Shown here piece after piece: positions 62,985 to 64,000 of a stretch of 64,000 bases of DNA. Positions within the stretch are counted from its first letter, which is position 1. Each line of letters opens with the position of its first letter. Under the pieces are notes generated by a model. The model did no database searches, was not told the DNA's origin, and saw only the letters and a program-made list of their open reading frames with translations. The stretch comes from Mercurialis annua (Eukaryota; Streptophyta; Magnoliopsida; Malpighiales; Euphorbiaceae), in assembly GCF_937616625.2 (NCBI RefSeq), contig NC_065570.1, positions 46,615,665 to 46,679,664 of the forward strand, read 5' to 3'. The position numbers and the translations under genes are program-made.

Positions 62985-64000
62985 CCCTTAGACATACTCA
63001 TGCCTCTCAATATAGTCACAAATGGGAGAAGAAAAGTATGAAAAAGAATCATGTTCATCCATATCCTTATGCTCATTCTCATGACAATGCTCATGCATAC
63101 ACATATGATCACTCTTATGCACATTGCTATGCTCATACATGTGAGGCTCCTAGAGCCAAGACTAACCCATATTATGCTCACATGTTCCATAGGCTTCAAT
63201 GTGTTATATGGTCATAAGAATGTTGATTGTTATGTTGGAAAGGTTCAATTGAGGTTAATTATCTTGGAGTATTCCAGTTCTAACTTCCAACGACCCAATA
63301 TGATTTGGTTATCTAAAAGTTGAGTTTGTTTTCTCTAGGTGCCAAAGGAAATCGTGGTGAATAAAAACAAATGATATGTTGATAGCGGTTGTTCTAGGTA
63401 CATGACCGGCCACATCTCCAACTTCACCCAATTGGAACATAAAAAGTTAGGAAATGTCACCTTCGGTGATGATGCTAAAGGTCACATTATGGGCATAGGC
63501 AAGATAGGTAACTCTTCTTCTCTTTCTATAGAAAATGTGTGGCTTGTAAATGGTCTAAAACATAACCTTCTAAGTGTAAGTCAATTGTTTGACAAGGACT
63601 ATATTGTCAACTTCGATTTCAAGGCTTGCTATGTTATAAAACTAATGGATAACACGGTTATCTTCAAAGGAAATTGAAGGCAAAACACTTACATAATTGA
63701 CTTTGATACGCTTGAAAACCGAGATGGCAAGTGTTTACTATCACTTAGTGATGAGTCTTGGTCATGGCACCATCGACTTGGTCATGCTAACTTAGACCTC
63801 TTAAATGAGGTTAGTAAGGATGAACTTGACAAAGGTTTGGCCAAGTTAAATTTTTCAAAAGACAAAGTGTGTGGACCTTATCAAATGGGAAAACAACACA
63901 AGTCTTCTTTTATAAAAAAATGTTGTTTCTACCTCTAGACCATTACAATTGCTTCACATAAACTTGAGTGGACCTATGAGAGTTGCTAGTTTGTGTGGCA
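62985..64000 (+). pseudogene. Ty1/copia gag-pol remnant: zinc knuckle, protease, pre-integrase
   Basis: Plus strand, cut by the window end. A histidine-rich stretch (AHSHDNAHAYTYDHSYAHCY, 63069-63128) is followed by a frameshifted zinc-knuckle-like YGHKNVDCY (about 63209-63235). Next comes the copia protease site YVDSGCSRYMTGH (about 63378-63410), preceded by TGA where Trp is usual. A long stretch includes NVWLVNGLKHNLLSVSQL. After a TGA at 63675-63677 the GAG-pre-integrase part reads WHHRLGHANLDLLNEVS and CGPYQMGKQH, where the second Cys of the usual CGPC is Tyr. A frameshift near 63915 leads to NVVSTSRPLQLLHINLSGP, the start of integrase. Inactive. Confidence 0.87.

Overview
This window is nuclear DNA of a flowering plant, most likely a eudicot. 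It is AT-rich and holds three intron-rich genes from plant families, all on the minus strand, set in a dense field of nested transposable elements. I cannot name the species. All three genes were rebuilt exon by exon from GT/AG splice sites, and each reading frame closes exactly.

Genes. (1) 5580-18326, 11 exons, 396 aa: an ASCH-domain protein (predicted RNA binding). Its 6-kb intron 8 carries a solo LTR, a hAT-type MITE, an inverted pair of broken hAT transposase pieces and a larger hAT-type element. (2) 20542-24986, 10 coding exons, 524 aa: a five-pass membrane protein of the plant tweety-like family. It has a signal peptide, a probable 5' UTR exon and a TATA box next to a (TA)n tract of about 36 units. 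(3) 39413-46099, 7 exons, 251 aa: a SANT/homeodomain-like DUF3755 protein. Its intron 4 holds a possible frame-breaking extra exon and a MITE. The genes are unrelated in function and nothing suggests joint regulation.

Mobile DNA. 26-39 kb holds a Helitron, a Ty3/gypsy LTR joined to its primer binding site, a LINE remnant with RT and zf-RVT motifs, two LINE 3' tails and several MITEs whose ends read GGCTTAAT or similar. 47-56 kb holds the most striking feature: two Mutator-like elements 37 bp apart, each with its own target-site duplication. Each carries tandem repeats of about 190-200 bp and a captured first-exon/intron/second-exon fragment of plastid triosephosphate isomerase. A direct repeat of about 400 bp flanks the pair; its right copy was later split by a MITE and a Helitron. 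56.6-64 kb is retrotransposon: a 2.5-kb Ty3/gypsy 3' LTR on the minus strand with a polypurine tract and a palindromic minisatellite, a related LTR on the plus strand with a nested hAT MITE, and a decayed Ty1/copia protease to integrase segment that runs off the window.

No tRNA, rRNA or CRISPR array was recognised. Element ends backed by a target-site duplication are firm. Other element limits are approximate.
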